This document shows, in pieces, positions 22,082-31,948 of a stretch of 64,000 nucleotides of DNA (its first letter is position 1; every line of letters begins with the position of its first letter). Below the pieces are notes generated by a model. That model worked only from the letters and a program-made list of their open reading frames with translations, was not told where the DNA came from and did no database searches. This DNA comes from Heliopora coerulea (taxonomy: Eukaryota > Cnidaria > Anthozoa > Scleralcyonacea > Helioporidae). The translations under genes were made by a program, and so were the position numbers. The DNA lies in the NCBI GenBank assembly GCA_030142905.1, contig JASJOG010000098.1, forward strand, positions 931,001-995,000, given 5' to 3'.

Positions 22082-22365
22082 ATGCGTCTCTGTTTCAACG
22101 GAAGAGATCGCTGTTTCTACCGAACGAGCTCACTATTTGTACGGAATAGCTCGCTACTTGTAAGGAAGAGGTCACTGTTTACACAGAAAAGCTTGCCATT
22201 TTTACGGAAGAGTTTGATTTCTACGGAACAGGTCTCTATTTGTAAGAAACAGTATGTAGTTTGTGCGGAAATTTCGCTATTTGGACGGAAGAGCTCCGTT
22301 TCTACGGATCGCCTTTATATTTGTACAGCACGGAGCTCATATTCTGCGGAGCAAGCGTGTCCCTT
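22082..22365. repeat. Degenerate 21-bp minisatellite
   Basis: Roughly thirteen diverged repeats of a unit like TTTNTACGGAAGAGCTCGCTA. Because the period is a multiple of three it leaves a 99-codon plus-strand frame with a 7-residue rhythm (SLFVRNS, SLLVRKR, SLFTQKS, LPFLRKS). I judge the frame a by-product of the repeat, although a repetitive peptide cannot be excluded. Confidence 0.75.
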
Positions 22366-22550
22366 GTGGGCCACCGTATGATAACCATTCATGATTCATC
22401 ACATGATACATTACACAAAAGTAACGTTTAACATGACATTGGAACATCGAAGAACGTTTGTGATCACCCACAATGAACAATAGTAACATCCCAAACAGAA
22501 TTCAAAAAAATACCAATTAAATTTCGTCGGTGATCGCGGTATGACAAACT

Positions 22551-22645
22551 AATACCATGACATGTAGGGAAATGAGTGATTAAATGTCCCCTCAAGCCTC
22601 GAGAGGTTTGTATTTAATCACTAATTTCCCTCACGTCATGGTATT
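22551..22645. mobile_element. MITE, copy 2 of the 8.55-kb family
   Basis: AATACCATGACATGTAGGGA at the left and the inverse of nearly the same sequence at the right, with AGTGATTAAATGTCCCCTC inside the left arm. It has a short centre. Confidence 0.7.
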
Positions 22646-22649
22646 ATAT

Positions 22650-23400
22650 ATAATAGTTGAATTATATCCATCATTAACAAAGTTTCCTGGATCTGCCTGT
22701 TGATTTATTCTGTCCAGTGAACCAACGACAGGGTTGCTACAGCCAGCCTTACTGCCAGGGCCACAATGCTTTTTTCCAAAGCAGTAATAAATGAATTATT
22801 TTTCATATTATTTGATTATTGGCAAAAATGTTAAGGATTAGACTTCGGGGATGGTGTGCCATTCAAAAGTCGTACATCTGTCTGTGAATTTCCAACCGCC
22901 CATAAACCTTCGATCTACTTAATGAAGATGCTGTCAAAACTGTTAAGCAAAAAGAAGCAAGTTGTGTTGAAAGGAATGTGAAATGTTTTGAAAAAGCTTT
23001 TCGAAGAAATTGAAGTTTCAATAAGCTTCTGTCAACAAAATCACGAGTTTCTGTGAACAGTTTAGTTTTTAATTCCTGGAAGAAGATTTCCTCAGGGAAA
23101 TATCGGATTTAATCAATTTATTTGAAATTAAATGGCGAACATTCCCAACCATAACCCACTAAACAGAATTCATCAGCAGAGGTCTTTGGAAAAAGTATAT
23201 TTCATAGTAAGGCTGCACGCTTCAATTTACTCTTTTCACGACTATAAAATCTCAAATGACCATAAAATATAATCTCCTGTCGACCTGCAGAAAAATTCGT
23301 GAAGGATTAATTCCAGGAATGGAACATTTGTCACGGGTTGCTGTCGAATAAGTCTATATAGACAAGACAGTTTATAAGCTGCTACAGTCAACATAAAGAA
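22650..23400. other. No feature recognised
   Basis: Unique AT-rich sequence upstream of the lysozyme-granulin exon. Earlier exons (signal peptide, 5' UTR) may lie here but I cannot identify them. Confidence 0.35.
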
Positions 23401-23436
23401 CTCAAAAGCAAACCAAAATTTTGAAGTGGATTTGTA

Positions 23437-23883
23437 ATGCTCGTCCAAGTCTTTGGCATGTACTCAACAGTACTTACGGTAGGAATCACTTGCCTTCCAA
23501 TAAGAAACTCTGGTGCGTCTGGATCAGCGGCTTGCCAAAGGCCAATACGTTACTCACTTACGGATGCAGATGTTGCTGCATGTGACCCTAAACCTCTTAT
23601 TTTCGACAATGAGGGATGCAAGGAGTGCATGTATCTGGACACCAAAAGGCATCAAAACCATTGCTGTTGGTTTCAATCTCCAAAGAAGTGATGCTCGGTC
23701 AATCCTGGCCTCCGTTGGCGCCAATTACAGCAAGATTTTCGACGGACCTGTAACCCCGATGAAGACACCATGCGACTGCAATACAGTTACCTGTCTTGAT
23801 AAAGATCAAATTGGTAAAATTCTTGACATAACAGCCGAAGGAGCAAGAAGAGATGTACGGAGCATCATGTCAACATTTAGAAG
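23437..23883 (+). CDS. Phage-type (T4-like) lysozyme exon, with a one-base frameshift
   Basis: Encodes the N-terminal half of a GH24-type lysozyme, which cleaves peptidoglycan. A Cys-rich leader (ITCLPIRNSG ... VAACDPKPL) precedes the active-site block IFDNEGCKECMYLDT; the Glu of NEG (codon 23611-23613) and the Asp of LDT (23638-23640) match the catalytic Glu and Asp of T4 lysozyme. An extra A in the AAAA run at 23644-23647 shifts the frame; the next frame continues GIKTIAVGFNLQRSDARSIL to the end. The exon ends at AG|GTTAGT (GT at 23884-23885), leaving two bases that join the next exon in frame. The start is uncertain: ATG 23437 may be internal, and possible acceptors precede 23487. Either the gene is inactivated or the extra base is a sequence error or polymorphism. 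Confidence 0.75.
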
Positions 23884-26163
23884 GTTAGTAAAATTACAGA
23901 GGTCAAGGTCAAATGGCTTTCTCTGATGTCGTGCCGGGTTAATTTTTCACCTAACTCATCGATCGGCAGCTTCCAGGAATTCTCTATTTGCTATGTAAAA
24001 TTTTCCGGTGTTAGCAGAGAAAAATTGCTAAGTTAGCAAATGGCAACGATGCCAGATAAAGGGTACAAAAGCTAATGGCAGTCTATGAAATGGCTCAGGT
24101 AATCACTGGGCAATTATTTGGATTGACTGAAAGTAGATAACACACAGATATGCATGCATGGATGAAAGCCAGGTCTGAGGTGCTGTACAAACAGCACTTT
24201 GAACTGTGCTAATGTATATTTATTATACCTCGGTCTGGAGTGCTGTGTCCAAACTAGAATTAAATATATGCTTATCTGGGATGTAAACGATAAATAAACG
24301 ACCTTACAATCAATGAACTGAAGAAAGCTTGGATAAGGTATCAATAAATTAATAAAACTTAACAACGCAAATAAGTTAAAACAAAAAAAAAGTTTGAAAA
24401 CATTTGAATTACACCGAAGCACCATTAATGATATAAAAGATTGGGTGAGTTAAGTTTTACTGTAACTTTCAACTTTAGATTAGAATCTCAAATGAGTCAA
24501 CATTAACCAACTTGCCTCAGCAAACATGATCAGAGATACTTGGAAGAATTAAAAGCGACCACATACATGCTGTATATTTTGCAGCTGTGCTTAAAATCTT
24601 CCAAACATCTAGTTGATAAACACTCTCAGGTTTCCATTTTAGCTAAAGCATTGAATAAAAGTAGCTTACCCGGTAATGCGCTTGACACGTCCTCAAAGAC
24701 GTTTGACTCCTTTTTATGATTTCAAATTAACTAAACCACGTTTCAGTTTCAATCGTTAATCATCACTAGAGTGAAGGGACTATGTTCGACGTTCTAACAT
24801 TCTAACGCTCAGGCATTTTCTTTAGAATGCATTTTAGATAGCTGTTTGTCTGCAGATGAGAATTCATAACTATTTGGTTTCCTCAGATTCTCCATTTGTT
24901 CACTCTACATCCATTCCAGAAATTTAGTTCCCAGCAAAGTTGTTCCTAATCTGCCAGTCCAAGATTAACAATCAATGGAGGATGTCTTAAGAGTTTAATA
25001 TATGTGCATAATTTGAACAAATGCTGTTGCAAATCTCATCACTAATGGCTATATCACTGCTTTCCATAGTTCTTTTGCACCCTAGGGATTTAACTTCGAT
25101 TGCGTCCGAGTAAACATGGAAAATTTATATTAAATTTATCCTAATATTTCAAAATACTGATCAAGGCCTTAATGCCCAAAAACAACCTGCAAACTGACTT
25201 GAAGTGACCTCCAAAAAATCTCTTTTTATTAAAATATACAGATAACCTCCTTAACCAAAACTCGTCAATTAACCTCAACCTGAGGAAGTCAGCTACTTAT
25301 TTTTCAACTAGACTCGGCAAATGGATAGCCAGGGGGTGTCAAGCAAAGATTTATCTGATTTTCCAAGTTATTTGTTATTTACCTGGAAATATCTCCTATT
25401 TATCAGGGCTACAACTGGAGAACGGTTGAGGTCGCTTCCCCTGCCCTTTTGTGGGAGGTCTTGTGTGCTCTGTTAGCGGCAGTTTTTCTGCCTTCATTCA
25501 CCAAAGCCACGCAGACCAACTGCACTCGAAATTATCAAAACCGCCTTAATGGTACCTTGATACCTCCCTCTGTATCCCGCCCTTCAAAATCCTTGGTTTC
25601 ACTTTATTGGATCACAAGGTTTATTTTTGGAAAATGTTTAAAACTGGAAACTGCTGTGGAACGGTATTTCAATGGCATTCTTGGAGTCCAACATCAGAAA
25701 GGCCTTTTGCCCTTTGAAACACTTAACTTTTCATTCCGCTGACATTTACTTTTCAAAGTTGTTGTTTTTTAGTTCACCTGAATGTTAATTTGATCAAGCC
25801 AGTAATTTACCTGAATTTCATCACCAATAAATATTGGGGGTGTTACACCCTTACATTCCCCATTCCTGACGGCTCTGCAAATAGTTTACTTTCCTTGACT
25901 GGAGTTAGGAGACTTAGGAACAGTACAAATTGAGGTAACCAACCAAAGAGTGATTTATTCTTAGTGAAAATCTGCGTGAAACTGTAAAGTTAACTAATCT
26001 CTCTAAAATGTTCCAGCCAGACAAAAGAACTAGCCACAGAAATTGTATAACTCATTGACCTAATGACACAAAAAACAAATCAAGGTTAAAATTACAAGTG
26101 CCACATAGATAATCTCCATGTAAAAGTTGTCCTCAAGCTTAAAATTCCTTTAAAATTCTCTAG
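23884..26163 (+). other. Intron 1 of the lysozyme-granulin gene
   Basis: Bounded by GTTAGT at 23884 and CTCTAG at 26158-26163. It is about 2.3 kb of AT-rich sequence. Small frames within it (for example 25449-25742) show no family resemblance. I see no complete mobile element. Confidence 0.55.
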
Positions 26164-26447
26164 TTTATGCTGTCCGGTACAAAACGCCGTGGTGGATATG
26201 TCCTTCGCACTTGGAAAAACTACCTTAGAAATGTTTAAGGATTTCATTCATTATTTGGTGAAGCAAAACTGGAAGGCATCTGCTGACGGTCTTCGAACGA
26301 CAAAATGGTGCCAAGTGGAGGCCAGAAACCGATGTAACGGTGACGCAAATTTAGTGCAGAAAGGGTGTGGCTGTACGGGCATGTATTCCAAAAAGTGCGA
26401 TGCACTGGACTCTGCATGTTGTCAGGCGGAGGAGACGTGCTGTAAAG
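26164..26447 (+). CDS. Lysozyme C-terminal half and start of a granulin domain
   Basis: Follows acceptor TCTCTAG and completes the split codon of the previous exon (AG+T, Ser), giving ...FRS then LCCPVQNAVVDMSFALGKTT, the second conserved block of phage-type lysozymes. It continues through ASADGLRTTKWCQVEARNRC, the usual Trp-Cys/Arg-Cys end of animal T4-like lysozymes. After KGCGCTGMYSKKCDALDSAC comes CCQAEETCCKG, a paired-cysteine pattern of the granulin type. It ends at AAAG|GTATAT or, in the same phase, at T|GTAAAG six bases earlier. The lysozyme-granulin switch within one exon argues for a true fusion and not two genes. Confidence 0.75.
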
Positions 26448-26864
26448 GTATATCAATAGTGACAAGGCAACGTATAGGATAGGGTTGACAGCCACCTAAG
26501 CGCCTCCACAAAACATTTTTTATCGGTGCCTGAACCAAACTGTTTTGGTAATGTAAAATGTTTTATTAGTTTTAAATACGAAGTGGTCCCGTGAGTTGAA
26601 ATAAAGGTTTGGAGAACGTCATATCGTAATCTTCAAGAAAGTATTTCATTGTTCGTTTGTAGGACGGCTGCATTTAGTGATTACGGCTTCTTGCAATATT
26701 CTATTATAAAGGTTTATTAATGCAATGAAACCGTACAAGATTTTTAGGTTTTTCAGATATTGTTATTTCATGTACTATTTTTATGAACTAAACAACTAGT
26801 AGGAGGACTTCATCAAATAGGAGACACGAGACCATGACGAAATGCTTAAGGTCCAATAAAGCAT

Positions 26865-27085
26865 CATACATAAATGTAATTTACATAATCTATAATCAAT
26901 AATATGCTATATAATAAATAATATTATATAATATACGATCTATAATATATATTTGATATGTGATATATAAATATTAATATTGGCATATTATATATTATTA
27001 TATATATTATATAATATTGACACATTATATAAGTAATAGTTTAATATGTTATATAAACATTAAATATATCATATTATTATATGGC
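26865..27085. repeat. AT-rich low-complexity tract
   Basis: Irregular ATATAATA and TATATTA repeats. No gene seen. Confidence 0.8.
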
Positions 27086-27859
27086 TGAGCTTACTATCCG
27101 GTCTATACCCAAAATGACGTACGCTGATTGGCTGCCTAGCTGTGCAATAAGTTTTTCGTTAAGACCAGCAAGTTTTGGCGGGAAAATCTCCGCGTTGATT
27201 TGAAGATAAACAAACCGCATTCAGGTACATTTTACAAAAGATATACAATAACAAGGAAGGAAGAAAAGCAGTTAAATATTCTGAGAGATAATAAGCAGAA
27301 AACTAGATGAATTGACACAAAAAGCACGAATAGGTAAGAATAAGCAAGTAAACCTAAGCTGCTCACGAACTGAAAAGTTGGTTTAAAAGGGATGAATGAA
27401 AGAACCAAAAGCCATATAATAAATTCCCTATTAATACGAACTAAAAAGTTTGTTAGAAGACATAAAAGAAAGAACGAAAGCCTTATAATAAATTCCCTAT
27501 CAACCTCGTTTGTTCGGTCTGTACAAGAAAGTACTTGCCCTCGGTGTTTTCCGCACAAGGCCCGCTCTTTCGTCGCGCGGTCAGGACGACAACCTTAGAC
27601 AAATACTTTCCGTACAGACCTCACTCTCTTTTAATAAGGTATCATTAAACAGAAAGATTGATATCCATACTTACATTAATACTGATACTGATACTTATAT
27701 TGACATCTATATTAATTTTACATTAGCTAGAAAAATCAATATCAACATTAGCATCAACTCAGTAATATTAACATTAACATCAAAATTAATATTAATATTA
27801 AAATTAATTTTAATACTGAAACACTCATGAAACAAAAAAAATATTAACTACTCTATGTA

Positions 27860-27869
27860 CGGTATATAT

Positions 27870-27916
<47 letters not shown>
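27860..27916. repeat. (TA)n microsatellite
   Basis: TACATA passing into a TA run that abuts the foldback unit. Confidence 0.9.
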
Positions 27917-27918
<2 letters not shown>

Positions 27919-28110
27919 TAAATACAAAAGATAAAATTTTGCTGTCGCTACTCTGAGTTTCACGTGCTCAGGCGATCATCAGGCAACAATCGCCTGAGCG
28001 CGTGAAACTCAGAGTAGCGACAGCAAAATTTTGTCTTTTGTATTTACTTATTCGCTCTACCAATAACGGTATTGAGCGCTCTATATTTTCATTCCAACGC
28101 TGTAACCTTC
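27914..28110. mobile_element. Foldback PLE-type unit inserted beside a TA repeat
   Basis: Arms 27914-27980 and 27985-28051 are near-perfect inverses (ATAAGTAAATACAAAAGATA and so on). A single-copy tail of about 50 bp follows on the right (TTCGCTCTACCAATAACGGT...). On the minus strand the left arm reads CTGATGA, a short spacer, then GAAAC, matching both hammerhead boxes. Palindrome plus one-sided tail is the layout shared with the units at 34.3, 39.4, 53.8 and 60.1 kb. Confidence 0.6.
27961..27984 (-). ncRNA. Hammerhead-like core in the 27.9-kb foldback unit
   Basis: Minus strand CTGATGA, then TCGCCTGAGCACGT, then GAAAC. Both conserved boxes are exact. Stem II would be weak as read by eye, and stem III is not evident without a dimer arrangement. 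Confidence 0.35.
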
Positions 28111-28194
28111 GTGGTACTCATCATTGGTGCGTATATATATATATTGTGTATGGGTAAAGTTCATCTTACTAAGTGTAGATGTTTGTAAGCTTGG

Positions 28195-28465
28195 ATATAT
28201 GTATGATGAAAAGTTTGTTCTCAAGCTTTTATCTCAGAAAAAAATATATAAAAAAATATCACATCACAGGTATGTTCAGCTTTCAAGTACGAAAGAGGCA
28301 TATCAATATTACGAACCAGGTCTCTAATTAACATTATGCTTGCCGTCTGAGACCCTATAGTCTAGTGGTAAAACAACCGTACCGGCAATCGGGAGACACG
28401 GGTTCGATTCCCGTTGGGGAACTCAAAATTTTTTTAGATAAAAGCTTGAGAACAAACTTTTCATC

Positions 28466-28471
<6 letters not shown>
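28195..28471. mobile_element. tRNA-like element bracketed by inverted arms
   Basis: Left arm 28195-28234 (GATGAAAAGTTTGTTCTCAA...) and right arm 28433-28471 are near-perfect inverses. Between them, 28349-28424 is tRNA-like on the plus strand: A-box-like TAGTCTAGTGGTAAAAC, B-box-like GGTTCGATTCC, and ends that partly pair (GAGACCC / GGGGAACTC). A TA repeat follows at once. It looks like a SINE trapped in, or giving rise to, a MITE-like structure. Confidence 0.6.
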
Positions 28472-28505
<34 letters not shown>

Positions 28506-28650
28506 CATATTATTATTATAATATTATTATATATAATAAATTATTATTATTATTATATTATTATTATATATTATTGTATATACATATATATATAAAATAT
28601 ATATATAAAGTATATATATATTAAATAGATAAATATATATATATATTTAT
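28466..28650. repeat. TA, TAT and ATT microsatellite cluster
   Basis: A TA run, then TTATTATTATTA and TATATATAAA runs. No other content. Confidence 0.9.
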
Positions 28651-28704
28651 TTCCATAAGATCGTAGAAGCACAAGTGCTAATAGAGACTTCAAGTAAACG
28701 ACAA

Positions 28705-29869
28705 ATTTCTTTATTGTGCATACATGTTTCGGCAAAACTGATGCCATCTTCAGTGCAAATGATAATCGGTTATTTACAAGAGATATTTATATGTGACCTG
28801 ATAAACATTACAAGCGTATGACTCATCTAATATAAATTCTCACACATGTGTGTCAGAATGATTAATTACAAGGGTGCGACTGGTTAATGGAAGTGGTGGG
28901 CGTTGAAGGCGAGATGAAGAATAGTTAATGAAGTGTGGTAGACAAAAACAGTTAAGAAGAAGAAGGAAAAAGAAAAAAAAGAAAAAAATATATGTGTATG
29001 TTGGAATTATAAGCTAAACATAATACACTAAGTCATCAGTCAATACAATGAAGAACCAAGCCAGTCTGACCAAACAAAACACACAGAAGACGACAAACGA
29101 AATACACGCTACTTCAAACTACCATACACCAGCTTTTACTCAAAAATTACACAACGCAAACTCAAGTCACTTATACAACGGTTATGCACCGACCTAGAGA
29201 TCACACTTACTTTTTCACCATACAAAATTAAGAATCTTTTTAGTTTTAAAGACCCGATTCCTGGAGAGTTTAAATCTTATGTGGTATATCAGTTTACTTG
29301 TGCGGGATGTAATTCCCGTTACATTGGCGAAACCACTCGTCACCTCACCACTTGGATTAATGAGCACACACAAACTGACAAACATTCCCACATTTTCAAA
29401 CACCTTCAAAAATCCTCTGCTTGTAAACTTCAATATAACTCCTCATGCTTTAAAATCATAGACTCAGATAAATCTGTCCTTTCTCTTAAACTCAAAGAAG
29501 CGCTACATATTAAGAAACTCAAACCCGAACTTAATGTTCAAGTTCATCATCTTAACACCATGTTTAGCTTATAATTCCAACATAGACGTATATTTTTTTT
29601 ATTTTTTTTTTTTCTTTCTTCTTCTTAACTGTTTTTGTCTACCACACTTCATTAACTATTCTACATCTCGCCTTCAACGCCCACCACTTCCATTAACCAG
29701 TCGCACCCTTGTAATTAATCATTCTGATACACATGTGTGAGAATTTATATTAGATGAGTCATACGCTTGTAATGTTTATCAGGTCACATATAAATATTGC
29801 TTGTAAGTAACCTATTATCATTTGCACTGAAGATGGCATGCGTTTTTCAGAAACATGTATCCAATAAAG

Positions 29870-29875
<6 letters not shown>
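28705..29875 (+). mobile_element. PLE fragment between long inverted arms
   Basis: Left arm about 28705-28980 and right arm about 29620-29870 are inverses (shared: ACATGTTTC, GCGTATGACTCATCTAATAT and its inverse, TGGAAGTGGTGGGCGTTGAA). The centre carries the 3' part of a PLE protein on the plus strand. Arms carry a PLE-type motif, on one strand TGAAGATGGCATCAGTTTTG followed by CCGAAAC, similar to a diverged hammerhead core. The 5' reverse transcriptase region is missing, as if the copy formed by the inverted-repeat route seen in the other foldback units. Confidence 0.7.
29080..29574 (+). pseudogene. PLE linker plus GIY-YIG endonuclease fragment
   Basis: An open stretch starting about RYFKLPYTSFYSKITQRKLK, then the nuclease core YVVYQFTCAGC and RYIGETTRHL, with SSACKLQYNS and LKEALHIKKLKPELNVQ at the end. 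The first Tyr of the GIY motif reads VVY. It lacks the RT, so it is a remnant. It belongs to a different PLE subfamily from the 19.4-kb element. Confidence 0.75.

Positions 29876-29913
<38 letters not shown>
29870..29913. repeat. (TA)n microsatellite
   Basis: TA run just outside the right arm of the 28.7-29.87 kb PLE. Confidence 0.9.
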
Positions 29914-29918
<5 letters not shown>

Positions 29919-30077
29919 TATGTTATTAATACTGAAACTGATATTGATTCAAATAATGATACTGATATTATCATTGACACTGATCTTGATTTTAAAATTT
30001 GTATTGACATAATTTTTGTTATTTGTCTTCTCAAAGCAATCTAACTTTCAAGAATTACATAACAACGACGGAGGAAG

Positions 30078-30271
30078 AATTGCTTTGCTGTCGTTATTCA
30101 AACGCTGTATGCTGTCAACAGAACAAATGCTGCCCGCCCCAGTACCCTATCTGCTGCTTACCTAACTACTGCTGTGATGAAGGGAGCATATGTATGTCGG
30201 GACAATGCATGGGGGAGGATGGTTTACCAGGACTGAGTGTACCGCCAAAATGTGGACGCACGCTTGCCTGA
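30078..30271 (+). CDS. Terminal granulin-like exon of the lysozyme-granulin gene
   Basis: Encodes LLCCRYSNAVCCQQNKCCPP and, further on, PICCLPNYCCDEGS, the CC-rich ladder of a granulin repeat, then a Gly/Pro-rich tail ending PKCGRTLA and TGA at 30269-30271. The acceptor that fits the phase-1 donor of exon 2 is GAAG|AATTGC (AG at 30076-30077), which gives CCKE-LLCC across the junction; its pyrimidine tract is poor. Two upstream AGs would give a wrong frame. The frame is open further left to about 30023. Granulins are secreted Cys-rich growth-factor or defence peptides. Confidence 0.65.
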
Positions 30272-30683
30272 GAAGAGAAACTTGATTCTGTCAAAGCTGA
30301 TTAGATGAAAAATCCGATGACATAGTGCATTAAGAATTACCATTACATTAGTGCATTTCTCTCAATTACGAGTTCAAGTGTTCAAACCACCGTGTCAAAT
30401 CACGAGATTTGCTGCTTTCGAGTGTTTTGATACCTCAGTCAAATACGCAGTTGCTGAAATGGCTTCTCGAATGAACAAGCAATTAAATGAAAAATAATGA
30501 ACGTCCTTTGTGTCAAGTCTATTATGAATTTTAGAATAAGATAAATTGTTCACTGGTGCTTGACAAAGCGTCCAACTCAAGACTTAATCACTTATCGAAC
30601 ACTCGTGTTCGATCTACCGTGACCTGGTCTTTGGCCGGTGTATCAAACCGCAAACACGAGACGACGAACAGAGCCCTGATTGG
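30272..30683. other. 3' flank of the lysozyme-granulin gene
   Basis: AT-rich, no second feature recognised. No clear AATAAA close to the stop was noted. Confidence 0.35.
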
Positions 30684-31205
30684 ATAAAAACTCATGAATT
30701 ATTAATGAGTTTGAGAAGTAATATTTCATAAACAAGTGCGAGTGTTTTACTAGGGGTTACAAACACGAGAGAACAATGAAAATCACGAGGCCGTGAACCG
30801 AGTGATTTTGATTGTTCTCGAGTGTTTGTAAAACATGAGAGGATAATGAAAATCACAGGGCCGTAGGACAAGTGATTTTTGTTGTTCTTGAATGTTTTAC
30901 AAACGCGAGAGAACATTGAAAATCACGAGACCGTAGGCCGAGTGCTTTTTATTGTTCTCGAGTGTTTGTAACCCCTGGTAAAACACGAGACACGAGTTTA
31001 TGAAATAGCTTCTCAATTGTCTATTTTGAATTTATAATTAAGAAATGTTGTAATAAACGGTTCTAAGTAAGAGCAGTTTAATATCTGATTTCTTAATTAT
31101 GAATTCAGTTTATGCGACCTTTACCGGTTTCAAAACACATGCACATGACCAAATATGTTCGACTGGTTGGACAATTAGGTCATGAATTATTAAGGAGTTG
31201 GAGAA
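30684..31205. repeat. Dispersed repeat with three internal sub-repeats, copy 1
   Basis: Related in inverted orientation to 49870-50160. Landmarks are GAACCGTTTATTACAACAT on the opposite strand and TTCATAAACNAGTGCGAGTG. Within this copy a unit of about 75-80 bp (GAGAGAACAATGAAAATCAC to TTGTTCTCGAGTGTTT) is repeated three times at about 30767-30970; the 49.9-kb copy has one short version. Confidence 0.7.
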
Positions 31206-31287
31206 GATATATTTCACGCATGTGGGAGCTTGGAAATATCAAGGATGATCGATGAACGTTCACTAAGCTCGTATTTTAGAAAAACAA

Positions 31288-31368
31288 TTGCTGAGTTCCT
31301 GACAGGGATCGAACCCGCAACCTTCTCATGAGTGCTGAGACGCTCTAACCATGAACCGACTGAGGCCA
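31288..31368 (-). repeat. tRNA-derived SINE fragment
   Basis: Minus strand: A-box-like TCATGGTTAGAGCGTCTC, B-box-like GGTTCGATCCC, 3' end CAGGAACTC. Same family as the pair at 10.2-10.5 kb. No functional anticodon loop is evident. Confidence 0.65.
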
Positions 31369-31414
31369 ACTAAACTTTATTATAACTGAAAGGCTAACTG
31401 CTAATAAAAGTGTG

Positions 31415-31948
31415 AAGCCAAACATGGCGGACATGCAGGATTTTTGACGTCAGTTTCAGTCTCTCACACGGTCATCATGGACGTCATTTCCAGTCTCTTA
31501 CGCGGTCATCTTAGACGTCAGACTTAGATACGGTCCAGAACTAGTATTTGACAATGAATGGGTAAAGTGCACTACTACCAGTTTAAATAAACTGTCCAAA
31601 AACCGATTTCAATGGGTAAAAACGGTATTCCGTTTCCTGGCTTTGAACTGAAGCTCATAAAGATAATATTTTTTTTTTTTTTTTTTTTCAGTTCTGCGAT
31701 TAGGTTTGTTTTTTTTTTAAATACCTCAGTTAAGGCTTATTGAAACGTTTCAAGTTTATATACTGGTTTGTTTTCTCTAAAATCCTATTCTTGATGGTTT
31801 TGTTTTTATTCGATATGAAAATTTTGTCAATAGAAAAAACAAAATGCCGCGTTGAAGACTGAAATTGACATTTAAGATGATTGCGTTGGAGACTGGAACT
31901 GATGTCCAAAATCCTCCATGCCCGCCATTTTTAGCTTCACTTTTCGGT
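31415..31948. mobile_element. Palindromic MITE
   Basis: Terminal inverted repeats of about 50 bp with GTGAAGCCAAACATGGCGGA at the left and the inverse GTGAAGCTAAAAATGGCGGG at the right. A T-rich tract (31671-31688) lies in the centre. Non-coding. Confidence 0.7.

Larger units (their letters stand above)
26448..30077 (+). other. Intron 2 of the lysozyme-granulin gene, filled with repeats
   Basis: Contains AT-rich tracts (26860-27080), an unremarkable segment with overlapping frames (27230-27830), the foldback unit at 27914, a tRNA-derived element, a PLE and several TA repeats. A small exon could be hidden here, because the phase join to the last exon relies on a weak acceptor. Confidence 0.5.

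Noticed and set aside
25449..25742. 97-codon frame with a hydrophobic start resembling a signal peptide
   Set aside because: It lies in the lysozyme intron, has no domain or splice support, and the hydrophobic start is short.
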